Assembly: GCA_016288295.1 (NCBI GenBank) | Contig: JAEEYV010000048.1 | Location: 1-32,596 of the forward strand | Source of the DNA: Alphaproteobacteria bacterium | GTDB taxonomy: Bacteria > Pseudomonadota > Alphaproteobacteria > RF32 > CAG-239 | Length of the DNA stretch: 32,596 nucleotides | Direction: 5' to 3' | Shown here: in pieces, positions 8,340 through 18,931 of the stretch | Numbering within the stretch: the stretch's first letter is position 1 | Layout of the letters: each line of letters opens with the position of its first letter | The notes under the pieces: model-generated | Told to the model about the DNA's origin: nothing | Seen by the model: only the letters and a program-made list of their open reading frames with translations | The model's database searches: none | Made by a program: the position numbers and the translations under genes

Positions 8340-10781
8340 TTAATAGCTATAACAAGTATCTGTTGTACTTTCTATAAATGGCGTATTATCACAAGAATTA
8401 CTATTTGTGCGACAACTTAATACTTTAACTAATTTATTTTGCGTTATATCGTACGAATAAACGGTATCTTTATACTCCGTACTGTCAGGACAATCTGTCC
8501 GATTCATATTTGAGCAAGTCCATTTTGCTCCCTCTTCAAAATTATTATCACGCGCGTGGGTATAATCGGTGAAGTAGAATACTCCATTAGGTACAATCTC
8601 CGCCACAGGATTGTTACCGCCAGGATAATCTATCCAAAATAAATCTGTAGGAACATTACTAGCACTACGGCGTTTATCCTTATTAATGATTGCACAGTAT
8701 CGCTTTGCAGATGAAGATGCATAGCGAGAATTGATTGATGAATAGGTGTTTGCAAGACCATACCAATTTCCAGCCTCGTTTCGGCTAGGTTGACCGATAA
8801 CACTCGCAGTACAGATATAGAGCTTATCGGTATCTCTCAAGTTAAAGTCACTACGATATAAAGTCATAAAATTTCCAGCTCTAGAACAACGAGCTCCAAG
8901 GTCGGTTATGCTATTGAGGGGCTGGGAAGGACAATATCCCTGATAGTTTGACATCCCATTTTGACAAGTTGCAGTTTTTATACCTTTAGCACCTCCAATA
9001 TTGGTTAGTTTACTTTCTATAACTATATCCTTAAAAGCTATAGCTCCAATTACATATAGTTCATCAGTTTTGAAATTTTTCTTTTCCCATTCATCGGATG
9101 TATAGGGAGTCCCTACACGACGAGTTGATCCTTCAATAGATATTATATTTTTTCGATTTCTTGGATTATTGAGGATTAAAAATCCTGTCAAATCGTAATT
9201 ATAACCTAAAGATCTGAAGGTAGAGGTTTTTGTTGTTGAATCTAATTTAAGTTGTATTTTTCCTTTTACATAAACATTATCAGAATTCGTATTAAATACG
9301 TTCCATGATCCAACACCACTCCAACCAGTTGGGTTGATATCATAGACGACACTATTATTCAAATCTTTTTCAGTGGTGCTGTAGTTTAAATAGACGTCGG
9401 TGTTATAAAAATTCAAAAATTTCAAGTCAATGGAGCAGTTGGTACACTTGAACTTTCCACCGTATACGTTAAACGAGCCGTCTGACTGACGAAGCTTGAT
9501 GCCCGCAAAATGAAAATTCTGATCAGATGAGCCACTATTTGATACGTTACCTGAAAAAGTCAACTGTGAAACCTCGCATTGTTCTTTGATGTCAGATATG
9601 AGAGACTTCTCTGTATTAGGAAGGTTTGATACATTATACATAAGTTCTCCATATAATGCACCGGAGATAACTTTCTTGTTTGCAAAATGCTCAAGATGAG
9701 TATACACAGAGACATTAGCAGGGACAATTACCGTTTTTTCACTATCACTAGATGATATAGCAGCGCCTGTATATAAAACGTAGGTGCTATTTTCCGTACT
9801 TTCGTTGCCATTTTTATATTTCCAGTAATTTTCAATAGCGAGTTTACAACTTTTTTGTATGCATGTGCCGTTTGACAAGGTATATCCATTTTCACATTTT
9901 GTGGGGTAATATTTTACCGTGTCACAATCGCTATGACATTCACCCCATGTGTCAGCATGTTGGACACTGTTTTTGTTTTCGTAAACGGTTCTGTCACCGC
10001 AAGAATCCATGCGGCAGGTTTCATAGAATGTTGTTTCGCCTAGAGTGCAGCGATTGCCACATAACATTCCACCTTGGCAATTACTTTGAGTTTTTGTGTA
10101 ATTACACGTTGCTGTGCATCTATAGTGATGGGAACCGTCAGAAGCGGTACAAGTTTCATATGTTGTGCAATCCTCCGGTATAATATCTGAAGGATATAAT
10201 TCGCTGTCACAAGTACATTTTTTATAGCGTTTTACGGTTTCAAAATCTCCTTCTTCCTCATTGTATTCGGAGATTGAGCAAACATCACTATATATGGTGG
10301 CATTTTCATATGTATTGACACCGTCTGTGCATACTCCAGCATCATTTTTGTAATATTTATATGCAGTGGGGCATTTACATGTAACGTATCTTCCACAGTG
10401 CAATTTTGGGGTAGATGGGGCAGGGCATTCTGTTAAAACAAAGTCAGGAGGGCAACAATGGGTGTATCTGTTGTTCATCGGGCAAAGGGTGGTAGGGGTC
10501 CAGCCGTCATCTTCACATTGGCGTACGGTTACGCATGTGCCTTTGTCGTCAATAGTCCATTCTCCAAAGCCAATATAATTCCAATAATTAGGATTAATCT
10601 GACTGCCATGATTACCACAACAAAGCTCAGCGGTATCTTCGGTAGGTGGTACTGTCGTTTCAGTACGACCTTCACATTCACCATCCGGGAGGAAACATAC
10701 ATTCGCGTTTGCGTGGTAAAACCACAATGTGCCACCGGCAATGAGCAGGATAGCAGCAAGATAAGTATACAATTTTTTCAT
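8340..10781 (-). CDS. Large Cys-rich secreted/surface protein, modular, unknown function
   Basis: Start at 10781 (MKKLYTYLAAILLIAGGTLWFY signal/anchor); the 10844 start overlaps the promoter; many CxC/CC motifs in the N-terminal half. Confidence 0.85.
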   Translation of the reverse strand: MKKLYTYLAAILLIAGGTLWFYHANANVCFLPDGECEGRTETTVPPTEDTAELCCGNHGSQINPNYWNYIGFGEWTIDDKGTCVTVRQCEDDGWTPTTLCPMNNRYTHCCPPDFVLTECPAPSTPKLHCGRYVTCKCPTAYKYYKNDAGVCTDGVNTYENATIYSDVCSISEYNEEEGDFETVKRYKKCTCDSELYPSDIIPEDCTTYETCTASDGSHHYRCTATCNYTKTQSNCQGGMLCGNRCTLGETTFYETCRMDSCGDRTVYENKNSVQHADTWGECHSDCDTVKYYPTKCENGYTLSNGTCIQKSCKLAIENYWKYKNGNESTENSTYVLYTGAAISSSDSEKTVIVPANVSVYTHLEHFANKKVISGALYGELMYNVSNLPNTEKSLISDIKEQCEVSQLTFSGNVSNSGSSDQNFHFAGIKLRQSDGSFNVYGGKFKCTNCSIDLKFLNFYNTDVYLNYSTTEKDLNNSVVYDINPTGWSGVGSWNVFNTNSDNVYVKGKIQLKLDSTTKTSTFRSLGYNYDLTGFLILNNPRNRKNIISIEGSTRRVGTPYTSDEWEKKNFKTDELYVIGAIAFKDIVIESKLTNIGGAKGIKTATCQNGMSNYQGYCPSQPLNSITDLGARCSRAGNFMTLYRSDFNLRDTDKLYICTASVIGQPSRNEAGNWYGLANTYSSINSRYASSSAKRYCAIINKDKRRSASNVPTDLFWIDYPGGNNPVAEIVPNGVFYFTDYTHARDNNFEEGAKWTCSNMNRTDCPDSTEYKDTVYSYDITQNKLVKVLSCRTNSNSCDNTPFIESTTDTCYSY

Positions 10782-10815
10782 GGTATGAGCCCTCCAGAAC
10801 GCAGTAATATAATCT

Positions 10816-10844
10816 ATTGTACGTTTTTTTGCAAAAAAAGTCAA
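10816..10844 (-). promoter_or_regulatory. Sigma70-type promoter for the Cys-rich gene
   Basis: Minus strand TTGACT - 17 bp - TACAAT. Confidence 0.75.
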
Positions 10845-11015
10845 TACTAAAACGCAGTTTATTGTGAGGTGAAAACCTTTAATATATGGTTAAAAAAAGA
10901 TAATTTTGAAGAGAAAAATATGCTTTCAAAAACAAGGAGACAAACGCTTGATTTTATTGATAAAAATCATGTTTTTTGTTTTTGTTTGGGAAAAAGTAGG
11001 AGGACATGTTTTTTA

Positions 11016-11066
11016 AAAATTCGAAGATACCTGGAATTTTTTGCCAGAGGCAAAAATAGGGATGAC
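11016..11066. repeat. Short palindromic repeat, copy A
   Basis: aaaattcgaagatacctggaattttttgccagaggcaaaaatagggatgac; identical to 11590-11640. Confidence 0.93.
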
Positions 11067-11073
11067 TTGGTAT

Positions 11074-11100
11074 TAAAAAAGGCGGTGTGTAAACACCGCC
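11074..11100 (-). terminator. Terminator of the small secreted-protein gene
   Basis: ggcggtgt-gtaa-acaccgcc; on the minus strand followed by TTTTTTAATA. Confidence 0.85.
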
Positions 11101-11124
11101 CGGTAAAGTGTTTGATTATTTATA

Positions 11125-11451
11125 TTATTTTGCGTAAACTTCACACTCTGGATTGCCTGCGCCACAGCCGGCACCACCTTGAGATACAGGGGTGTTTGCA
11201 GGTCTTTCACAAGTGCGTTGTGTAACTGTTGAATAGGTGGCACTAAAAGTGTTTACATTGCCATCGGCAGTGCTTTTATAGGCTTCCGGTGCTGTATAAT
11301 GAGTACGGCAATTTGGGTTCGAGGGTTCCGACAATACTTCGTCTGCCCTTATTATGTCTTTGCTTATTTTTTTTGTTGCCTTTTCTATTTGTGCATTGGC
11401 GCTAAAGCTCCACAGTAGCGTCAACGCTATTATTAAAAGAAGTTTTTTCAT
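11125..11451 (-). CDS. Small secreted protein, unknown function
   Basis: MKKLLLIIALTLLWSFSANAQ signal peptide; aaaggag RBS fits the start at 11451 better than 11457. Confidence 0.8.
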   Translation of the reverse strand: MKKLLLIIALTLLWSFSANAQIEKATKKISKDIIRADEVLSEPSNPNCRTHYTAPEAYKSTADGNVNTFSATYSTVTQRTCERPANTPVSQGGAGCGAGNPECEVYAK

Positions 11452-11514
11452 GGCCATTCTCCTTTAAAATAATTGTTCTAGAACTGATATCACATCTCCA
11501 TTTTTAGTAGCTTT

Positions 11515-11543
11515 ATTATATCACATTTGGTGATATTGGTCAA
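11515..11543 (-). promoter_or_regulatory. Sigma70-type promoter for the small secreted protein
   Basis: Minus strand TTGACC - 17 bp - TATAAT. Confidence 0.85.
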
Positions 11544-11589
11544 GTTTTATCGGCTCTGTTGGGGGTTATAAGAGGAAAGATTGTTTTAT

Positions 11590-11640
11590 AAAATTCGAAG
11601 ATACCTGGAATTTTTTGCCAGAGGCAAAAATAGGGATGAC
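11590..11640. repeat. Short palindromic repeat, copy B
   Basis: 51/51 identical to 11016-11066. Confidence 0.93.
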
Positions 11641-11682
11641 AGGTTGGTTAGAGCAAACGCCGGGTGGTATTTTAAAAATATA

Positions 11683-11711
11683 TTGACGTTTTGTCAAATT
11701 TATGATATATG
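11683..11711 (+). promoter_or_regulatory. Candidate promoter for the membrane-protein pair
   Basis: TTGACG - 17 bp - TATATG. Confidence 0.5.
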
Positions 11712-11744
11712 GTGCGAAGATATGTTATTTTTAATCTATTATTT

Positions 11745-12191
11745 ATGAGAACTTCGAAAATTATAAAAGAAGATTTGAAGCCCCTTGTTAGCGGAATTAA
11801 GGAGCTTGGAAGAACAGTTTTTTTCTTGTGTACGACTTTCTTCGCAATCATTATGATTGTTATTGAAGTGTGCCAGCTTATCAGTGAACCATCAGGTATA
11901 TTGGTGAGCTCTACCGAACTTGTAGCTCTGCACGTCTATGTCCCATTGGGGTTGTTTTTTTCTGCGTATGTGAGCTTAAGAAATGAACGACCTTTCTTTG
12001 AGTGGCCTGATGTATCAATACACGTTATTACCTGGTCGTGGGGGTTGTCTGTTGTTGTACTGCGTATCCTGCCGAATTTGGTGTGGGTGTCCAACTTCAT
12101 CCTGATTGCCCCGGTAGCGGTGCTTCTGGTTGTGTTGGGTAATAAGTACATCAAACACTGGAAAGAAAATCGAAACGAGCCGGAAGTATAG
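11745..12191 (+). CDS. Small multi-pass membrane protein, unknown
   Basis: MRTSKIIKEDLKPLVSG... with several hydrophobic segments; start at 11745 lies downstream of the candidate promoter. Confidence 0.65.
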   Translation: MRTSKIIKEDLKPLVSGIKELGRTVFFLCTTFFAIIMIVIEVCQLISEPSGILVSSTELVALHVYVPLGLFFSAYVSLRNERPFFEWPDVSIHVITWSWGLSVVVLRILPNLVWVSNFILIAPVAVLLVVLGNKYIKHWKENRNEPEV

Positions 12192-12198
12192 TATTTCG

Positions 12199-12662
12199 AT
12201 GATTGAAATTCGCAAAAAAGCCGTGGATAAGAAAAAGGATCTTCCAAAATGCCTTAAATTAGCCTATCTTGCCATGTATGTAATACTTGTTCTATCAGCA
12301 TTTTCGTTGGTAGGTGTGGTAGAGGCTCATATTGAAGGCAGGTTATCGTTGCCAAATTTTCGTTGGTAGGTGTGGTAGAGGCTCATATTGAAGGCAGGTT
12401 ATCGTTGCCAATGCCATTTGCAATAGTGTTGTATGTTGATTTAGCATTAATGGCTGTTCTGCCATGGGGTGACGACAATATATGTACTATGATGGTGGCC
12501 TCTATAGGTGCCTTTTGGTGGTTTGCTGTTTGGGAACTTGAGATTGGTGCTTGGAGTGATTATGTTTGTGGCGGCATTGCTGCTATTCCGGCGGTGGCGA
12601 TAATTGGCTATCTGGCCTTTCGTTTTTGGCAAGTCAATTACAAATACAAGAGAAGAGGCTAA
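12199..12662 (+). pseudogene. Small membrane-protein gene interrupted by 56-bp tandem duplication (two partial ORFs 12199-12369 and 12363-12662)
   Basis: Deleting one 56-bp copy joins MIEIRKKAVDKKK...LSAFSLVGVVEAHIEGRLSLP to MPFAIVLYVD...YKYKRRG in one 136-codon frame. Confidence 0.82.
12300..12411 (+). repeat. Perfect 56-bp tandem direct duplication (12300-12355 and 12356-12411)
   Basis: attttcgttggtaggtgtggtagaggctcatattgaaggcaggttatcgttgccaa occurs twice back to back. Confidence 0.97.
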
Positions 12663-12671
12663 TCTGACGTC

Positions 12672-13857
<1,186 letters not shown>

Positions 13858-13929
13858 TCTTGATTTTTTGAAAAAATTTGGCCGGCAGATTTTTTCTGCC
13901 GGTCTATATTTAAATTAAGGGATAGATAG

Positions 13930-15138
13930 ATGAATTATAGAACAATTGATGATTTGGGAAGTTTGCAAGGTAAAGTTGTTATGTTGCGTGCTGATCTTAA
14001 TGTGCCTATGAATGAAAATTTTGAGGTTACTAATAATGCGCGTATCGTTCGTACCGTACCGACAATTAAAGAGCTGATGAGCAAAGGGGCAAAAGTGGTT
14101 GTGGTTTCGCACTTCGGACGTCCGGAAGGTAAAGGAGATATGAAAAACTCTTTGCAACATATTGTTGCTGATTTACAAAAGGCTTTGGGCAAAAATGTGG
14201 TGTTTGTTGACGATTGTATCGGTGAAAAAGTTAGTGCCGCTGTCGCCAAAATGAGCAATGATGAAGTTTTATTGCTTGAAAATCTACGTTTTTATGACGA
14301 GGAAAAGAAGGGTAATGAAACTTTTGCCAAAGAGTTGGTTAAGCCGGCCGATGTTTATGTTTCTGACGCTTTTTCAACTGCGCACCGCGCCCATGCATCA
14401 ATGGTAGCTGCCGTAAAAGAACGCCCGGCGGCTATGGGACGTTTGATGGAAGAAGAAGTTAAGGCTCTTGAAGGAGCTTTATCAAATCCGACTCGTCCGC
14501 TGATTGCGATTGTCGGTGGTTCAAAAGTTTCAACTAAACTGGATTTGCTTAATAATTTGGTTAAAAAAGTTGATAAGTTGGTTATTTCCGGCGGTATGGC
14601 TCATACTTTTATGAAAGCTAGCGGAATTGATACCGTAAACGAGGCAAACTCTTTGGTACAAATGGATATGATTGATACAGCCAAAGAAATTATAAAGGTA
14701 GCTGAAGCTAATAATTGCGAAATCATTTTACCACAAGACGTCGTGGTTTCTAAAGAATTTAAGCCAAATGCCGAGCATAAAACAGTCGGTTTGGATGAAA
14801 TTCCGGCTGAAGGATGGAGTTTGCTTGATGTCGGTGAAAAAACAATTTCTGCAATCAATGCAAAACTTGATGAGTGCAAAACTCTGGTTTGGAACGGACC
14901 TCTCGGCGTGTTTGAGATGAAACCGTTTGACAACGCTACCAACAAAGTTGCTCAACATGCCGCCGAAATGACATCTGCTGGAAAATTGATGTCGGTAGCC
15001 GGCGGCGGTGATACAGTTTCGGCTTTGGAAAACGCAGGTGTTGCCAAGAAATTTACCTATATTTCTACTGCCGGCGGTGCGTTTTTGGAGTGGATGGAAG
15101 GGAAGGAACTTCCAGGTGTTGCGGTATTAAAAAAATAA
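13930..15138 (+). CDS. pgk: Phosphoglycerate kinase
   Basis: GKVVMLRADLNVPMN, VVSHFGRPEGK, LIAIVGGSKVSTKL, NGPLGVFEMKPF, SVAGGGDTVSALE. Confidence 0.97.
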   Translation: MNYRTIDDLGSLQGKVVMLRADLNVPMNENFEVTNNARIVRTVPTIKELMSKGAKVVVVSHFGRPEGKGDMKNSLQHIVADLQKALGKNVVFVDDCIGEKVSAAVAKMSNDEVLLLENLRFYDEEKKGNETFAKELVKPADVYVSDAFSTAHRAHASMVAAVKERPAAMGRLMEEEVKALEGALSNPTRPLIAIVGGSKVSTKLDLLNNLVKKVDKLVISGGMAHTFMKASGIDTVNEANSLVQMDMIDTAKEIIKVAEANNCEIILPQDVVVSKEFKPNAEHKTVGLDEIPAEGWSLLDVGEKTISAINAKLDECKTLVWNGPLGVFEMKPFDNATNKVAQHAAEMTSAGKLMSVAGGGDTVSALENAGVAKKFTYISTAGGAFLEWMEGKELPGVAVLKK

Positions 15139-15305
15139 AACGCGCATAACCGCTCATCTAAAGCCAAAATTTCAAAGAGGAAAAATTCATGTACTACTGG
15201 GTACACTAAAATTTTTCCTCTTTTTATTTTGACTTTATCTAAACGGTTCTTCGCGTTTTAAGGTAAAGCGTGTCATATTATTTAGGTCATTCTCCGAGTT
15301 TTTTC
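15137..15305 (+). repeat. Long-hairpin repeat element, pgk copy (hairpin 15137-15259 plus tail)
   Basis: Arms aaaacgcgcataaccgctcatctaaagcc...gtac / gtac...ggctttatc-like...cggttcttcgcgtttt; same architecture and tail (ttctccgagttttttcgg) as after rpoA. Confidence 0.85.
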
Positions 15306-15330
15306 GGCATTGAGTTTTAAGTTTGTATAA

Positions 15331-15370
15331 CAAAAAGAGACTGACCAGTAATTTGGACAGTCTCTTTTTG
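15331..15370. terminator. Bidirectional terminator between pgk and the ACP gene
   Basis: caaaaagagact...agtctctttttg, 12-bp perfect stem. Confidence 0.85.
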
Positions 15371-15384
15371 TTAATCAAGAGAAA

Positions 15385-15636
15385 TTAATTCGAATCATTA
15401 ATGACCTCAGTCAACCGTTGTGCGATTTGACCAACTGTCTCGTCTTCCCAATGCACAGTGTCATCTTCTGGTATTTTAATGTTCCACTTGATCTCGCACT
15501 TCATTATGATAGTGATAAGATCTAAGCTGTCGAGGCCACTGTCATAAAGTTTGGTGTTGTTGTCAAAATTGCCAAGGAACTCAGAAAGTATGTCATTGAG
15601 TCCTTCGGTGACTTCTGATAATGTTGCTTTGCTCAT
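15385..15636 (-). CDS. Acyl carrier protein-like
   Basis: MSKATLSEVTEGLNDILSEFLGNFDNNTKLYDSGLDSLDLITIIMKCE; DSLD phosphopantetheine site; start at 15636. Confidence 0.85.
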   Translation of the reverse strand: MSKATLSEVTEGLNDILSEFLGNFDNNTKLYDSGLDSLDLITIIMKCEIKWNIKIPEDDTVHWEDETVGQIAQRLTEVINDSN

Positions 15637-15729
15637 ATGAATAATATCAAGAGAAAATAATAAGTTAATTAATTCTGTTTGTAGCGGTACTATAAATAAA
15701 AAAAATTTTTTTGTCAAATTATTTTTCTA

Positions 15730-16620
15730 TCAGTTCATGTAGTCCTCAATTTTAAATGTTTTGAGTCTTATCAAAAATTTGAAAATAGCAAAGTTTTTGG
15801 AAGAGCCGACTATATCACGTTTGAAAAAATCATCTATTGTATATTGATCAACTGTTCGATCGGCTTTACCTCCCGGAACTTTTTTATTTATATAATATTC
15901 GAGGCTTTTACAATAATAGTGATTTATTTGGATTTCGGGATTTTCAATGTTACAATTTAGTTTTGTAAAAACTTGTGCATATTGCGGGCATATTTTATTG
16001 AAAAATTTCCATCTTGCAAAATGAGGCATTGAAAAATTTTTTATCATTTTAATAAAATGTGTATTTAAAAACATTTTGGGTAAGGATAAGCCGTTTCCGC
16101 AGGATGTAAATCTTTCTATAAGCGGAATCGTATAATCTTCATGAATTATACCGCCGGATGTAAAAGCTTTCCAAAAAGCCAATACGCAAGGGAATTTTTC
16201 ATATTTTTTAAGCCAATCTTTTACGTTATCGTATTTTATCGGTACAATAAATTCATCAGCATCAGCAAATAAAATCCAATCACTTTCATCATGAAAACGT
16301 TCAAGACAATTGTTATATGCGGACATTTGGCCGGCAACTTTATCCCAATTAATTAGTGTTACAAAGCCTTTTTCAATATAGGGTTTTAATATTTTTTGGT
16401 AATTATCTGAAGAAAAATTATTATAAAGATAAAAGTGTTCAAATCCGACAATTAAATGATATTTGATCCATTCATCTAAATACATTGCTTCATTTTTGAA
16501 GATAAGACATATTGATGCGTAATATTTTTTGTTCATTTTAGGTTTGTGAAAAAACAATCGTATGATAATGTTATTGAGCTGCAATCGAATAAATTTGCAT
16601 ATTGCTATTATCTTTTTCAT
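15730..16620 (-). CDS. Glycosyltransferase, GT92/GT2-like
   Basis: YASICLIFKNEAMYLDEWIKYHLIVGFEHFYLYNNFSSD... and DWILFADADEFI; AAGGA RBS upstream. Confidence 0.85.
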   Translation of the reverse strand: MKKIIAICKFIRLQLNNIIIRLFFHKPKMNKKYYASICLIFKNEAMYLDEWIKYHLIVGFEHFYLYNNFSSDNYQKILKPYIEKGFVTLINWDKVAGQMSAYNNCLERFHDESDWILFADADEFIVPIKYDNVKDWLKKYEKFPCVLAFWKAFTSGGIIHEDYTIPLIERFTSCGNGLSLPKMFLNTHFIKMIKNFSMPHFARWKFFNKICPQYAQVFTKLNCNIENPEIQINHYYCKSLEYYINKKVPGGKADRTVDQYTIDDFFKRDIVGSSKNFAIFKFLIRLKTFKIEDYMN

Positions 16621-16646
16621 ATATAGTTTTCCTTGTTATAATTAAC

Positions 16647-16830
16647 AAAAAAAGCCGCTTGATGAGAAGCGACCGGAAGTTGAGAACTATACGAAAGAAT
16701 AGTGCGACATATTGACCGCAAAGGCGTATTTTGCCGCCTTCCGGTCAGTTGACCAGAAGGCATCAAATGCACTTGATGCGAGTGCTTTCGTAGAGGTTCT
16801 CACACCTCGAACAGGCTCATCATCCTGTCT
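16647..16830 (-). ncRNA. Structured RNA locus: small RNA (6S-like?) or switching leader of the glycosyltransferase-ACP pair
   Basis: Promoter TTGACA-17-TAGTAT, nested long-range helices, terminator gucgcuu-cucauc-aagcggcUUUUUUU. Confidence 0.65.
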
Positions 16831-16836
16831 GATTTG

Positions 16837-16865
16837 ATACTATTGAGATGTTTGGATAATGTCAA
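16837..16865 (-). promoter_or_regulatory. Sigma70-type promoter for the structured RNA
   Basis: Minus strand TTGACA - 17 bp - TAGTAT. Confidence 0.8.
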
Positions 16866-16895
16866 TATTTATTAATGTTGCAAAAATTGTATTAG

Positions 16896-16928
16896 AAAAA
16901 AGCACCGTGTTGAAGCGGTGCTTTTTTT
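16896..16928 (-). terminator. Terminator of eno
   Basis: aaaaaagcaccg...cggtgctttttt hairpin. Confidence 0.85.
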
Positions 16929-16946
16929 GATGCGAACCTTGAAAGA

Positions 16947-18251
<1,305 letters not shown>

Positions 18252-18388
18252 CTAGAATAGTAGTCCGCTATTTTGGGGCGTTTGTCAATAGTTGCCTTTA
18301 GTTTTTGTTAAAACTTTGCAAAAAATATTTGCTCTAACTATAAGAAGTATCTACAATTTTTGGTGTAATAACCCGAAAGGAGCAAAAA

Positions 18389-18844
18389 ATGTTTTCGGAT
18401 AAATGGCATTATCGTTTTATGGAATTGGCAAAATTGATTGCCAGTTGGTCAAAAGATACCAGTACCAAAACCGGAGCGGTGGTGGTCGGTCCAGATCGAG
18501 AAATCAGGGCTACCGGTTATAACGGTTTGGTTCGAGGGGTAGATGACAATATTCCAGAGCGATTGGAAAGACCTACAAAATATGACTTTTTTGAACATGC
18601 AGAACGCAATGCTATATACAACGCCTGTCTGACAGGAACCAGTTTGAAAGGTTGTGTGCTTTATGCAACACATCCGCCTTGCACCGATTGTGCGCGGGCA
18701 ATTATTCAGGCCGGAATTAAGATGGTGGTTACTAATGAGATGAAAATTGATGGCAACACCCCCAGCGGCACATGGCGCGATAAACTTTGCTATTCCGAAC
18801 AAATGTTTCAGGAAGCAGGAGTTGAATATAAAATATTAAAATAA
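18389..18844 (+). CDS. dCMP deaminase family protein
   Basis: TGAVVVGPDREIRATGYNG, HAERNAIYNA, PPCTDCARAI. Confidence 0.88.
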   Translation: MFSDKWHYRFMELAKLIASWSKDTSTKTGAVVVGPDREIRATGYNGLVRGVDDNIPERLERPTKYDFFEHAERNAIYNACLTGTSLKGCVLYATHPPCTDCARAIIQAGIKMVVTNEMKIDGNTPSGTWRDKLCYSEQMFQEAGVEYKILK

Positions 18845-18931
18845 AGTTTCAGCGCCTCTTTAAACTCGTTGCATAAGATATTACATCTGTTGCAGATTTT
18901 AGAGCAGATAATAGAGTTTTGAGGAGGTTTT

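Noticed and set aside
10782-10844. Upstream start of the Cys-rich protein
   Set aside because: It overlaps the predicted -10/-35; a signal peptide begins properly at 10781.
13881-13903. ccggcaga...tctgccgg hairpin between gap and pgk as a terminator
   Set aside because: Stem is perfect but lacks a clear T-tract; gap and pgk are probably cotranscribed, so it is left as a possible processing or attenuation hairpin.
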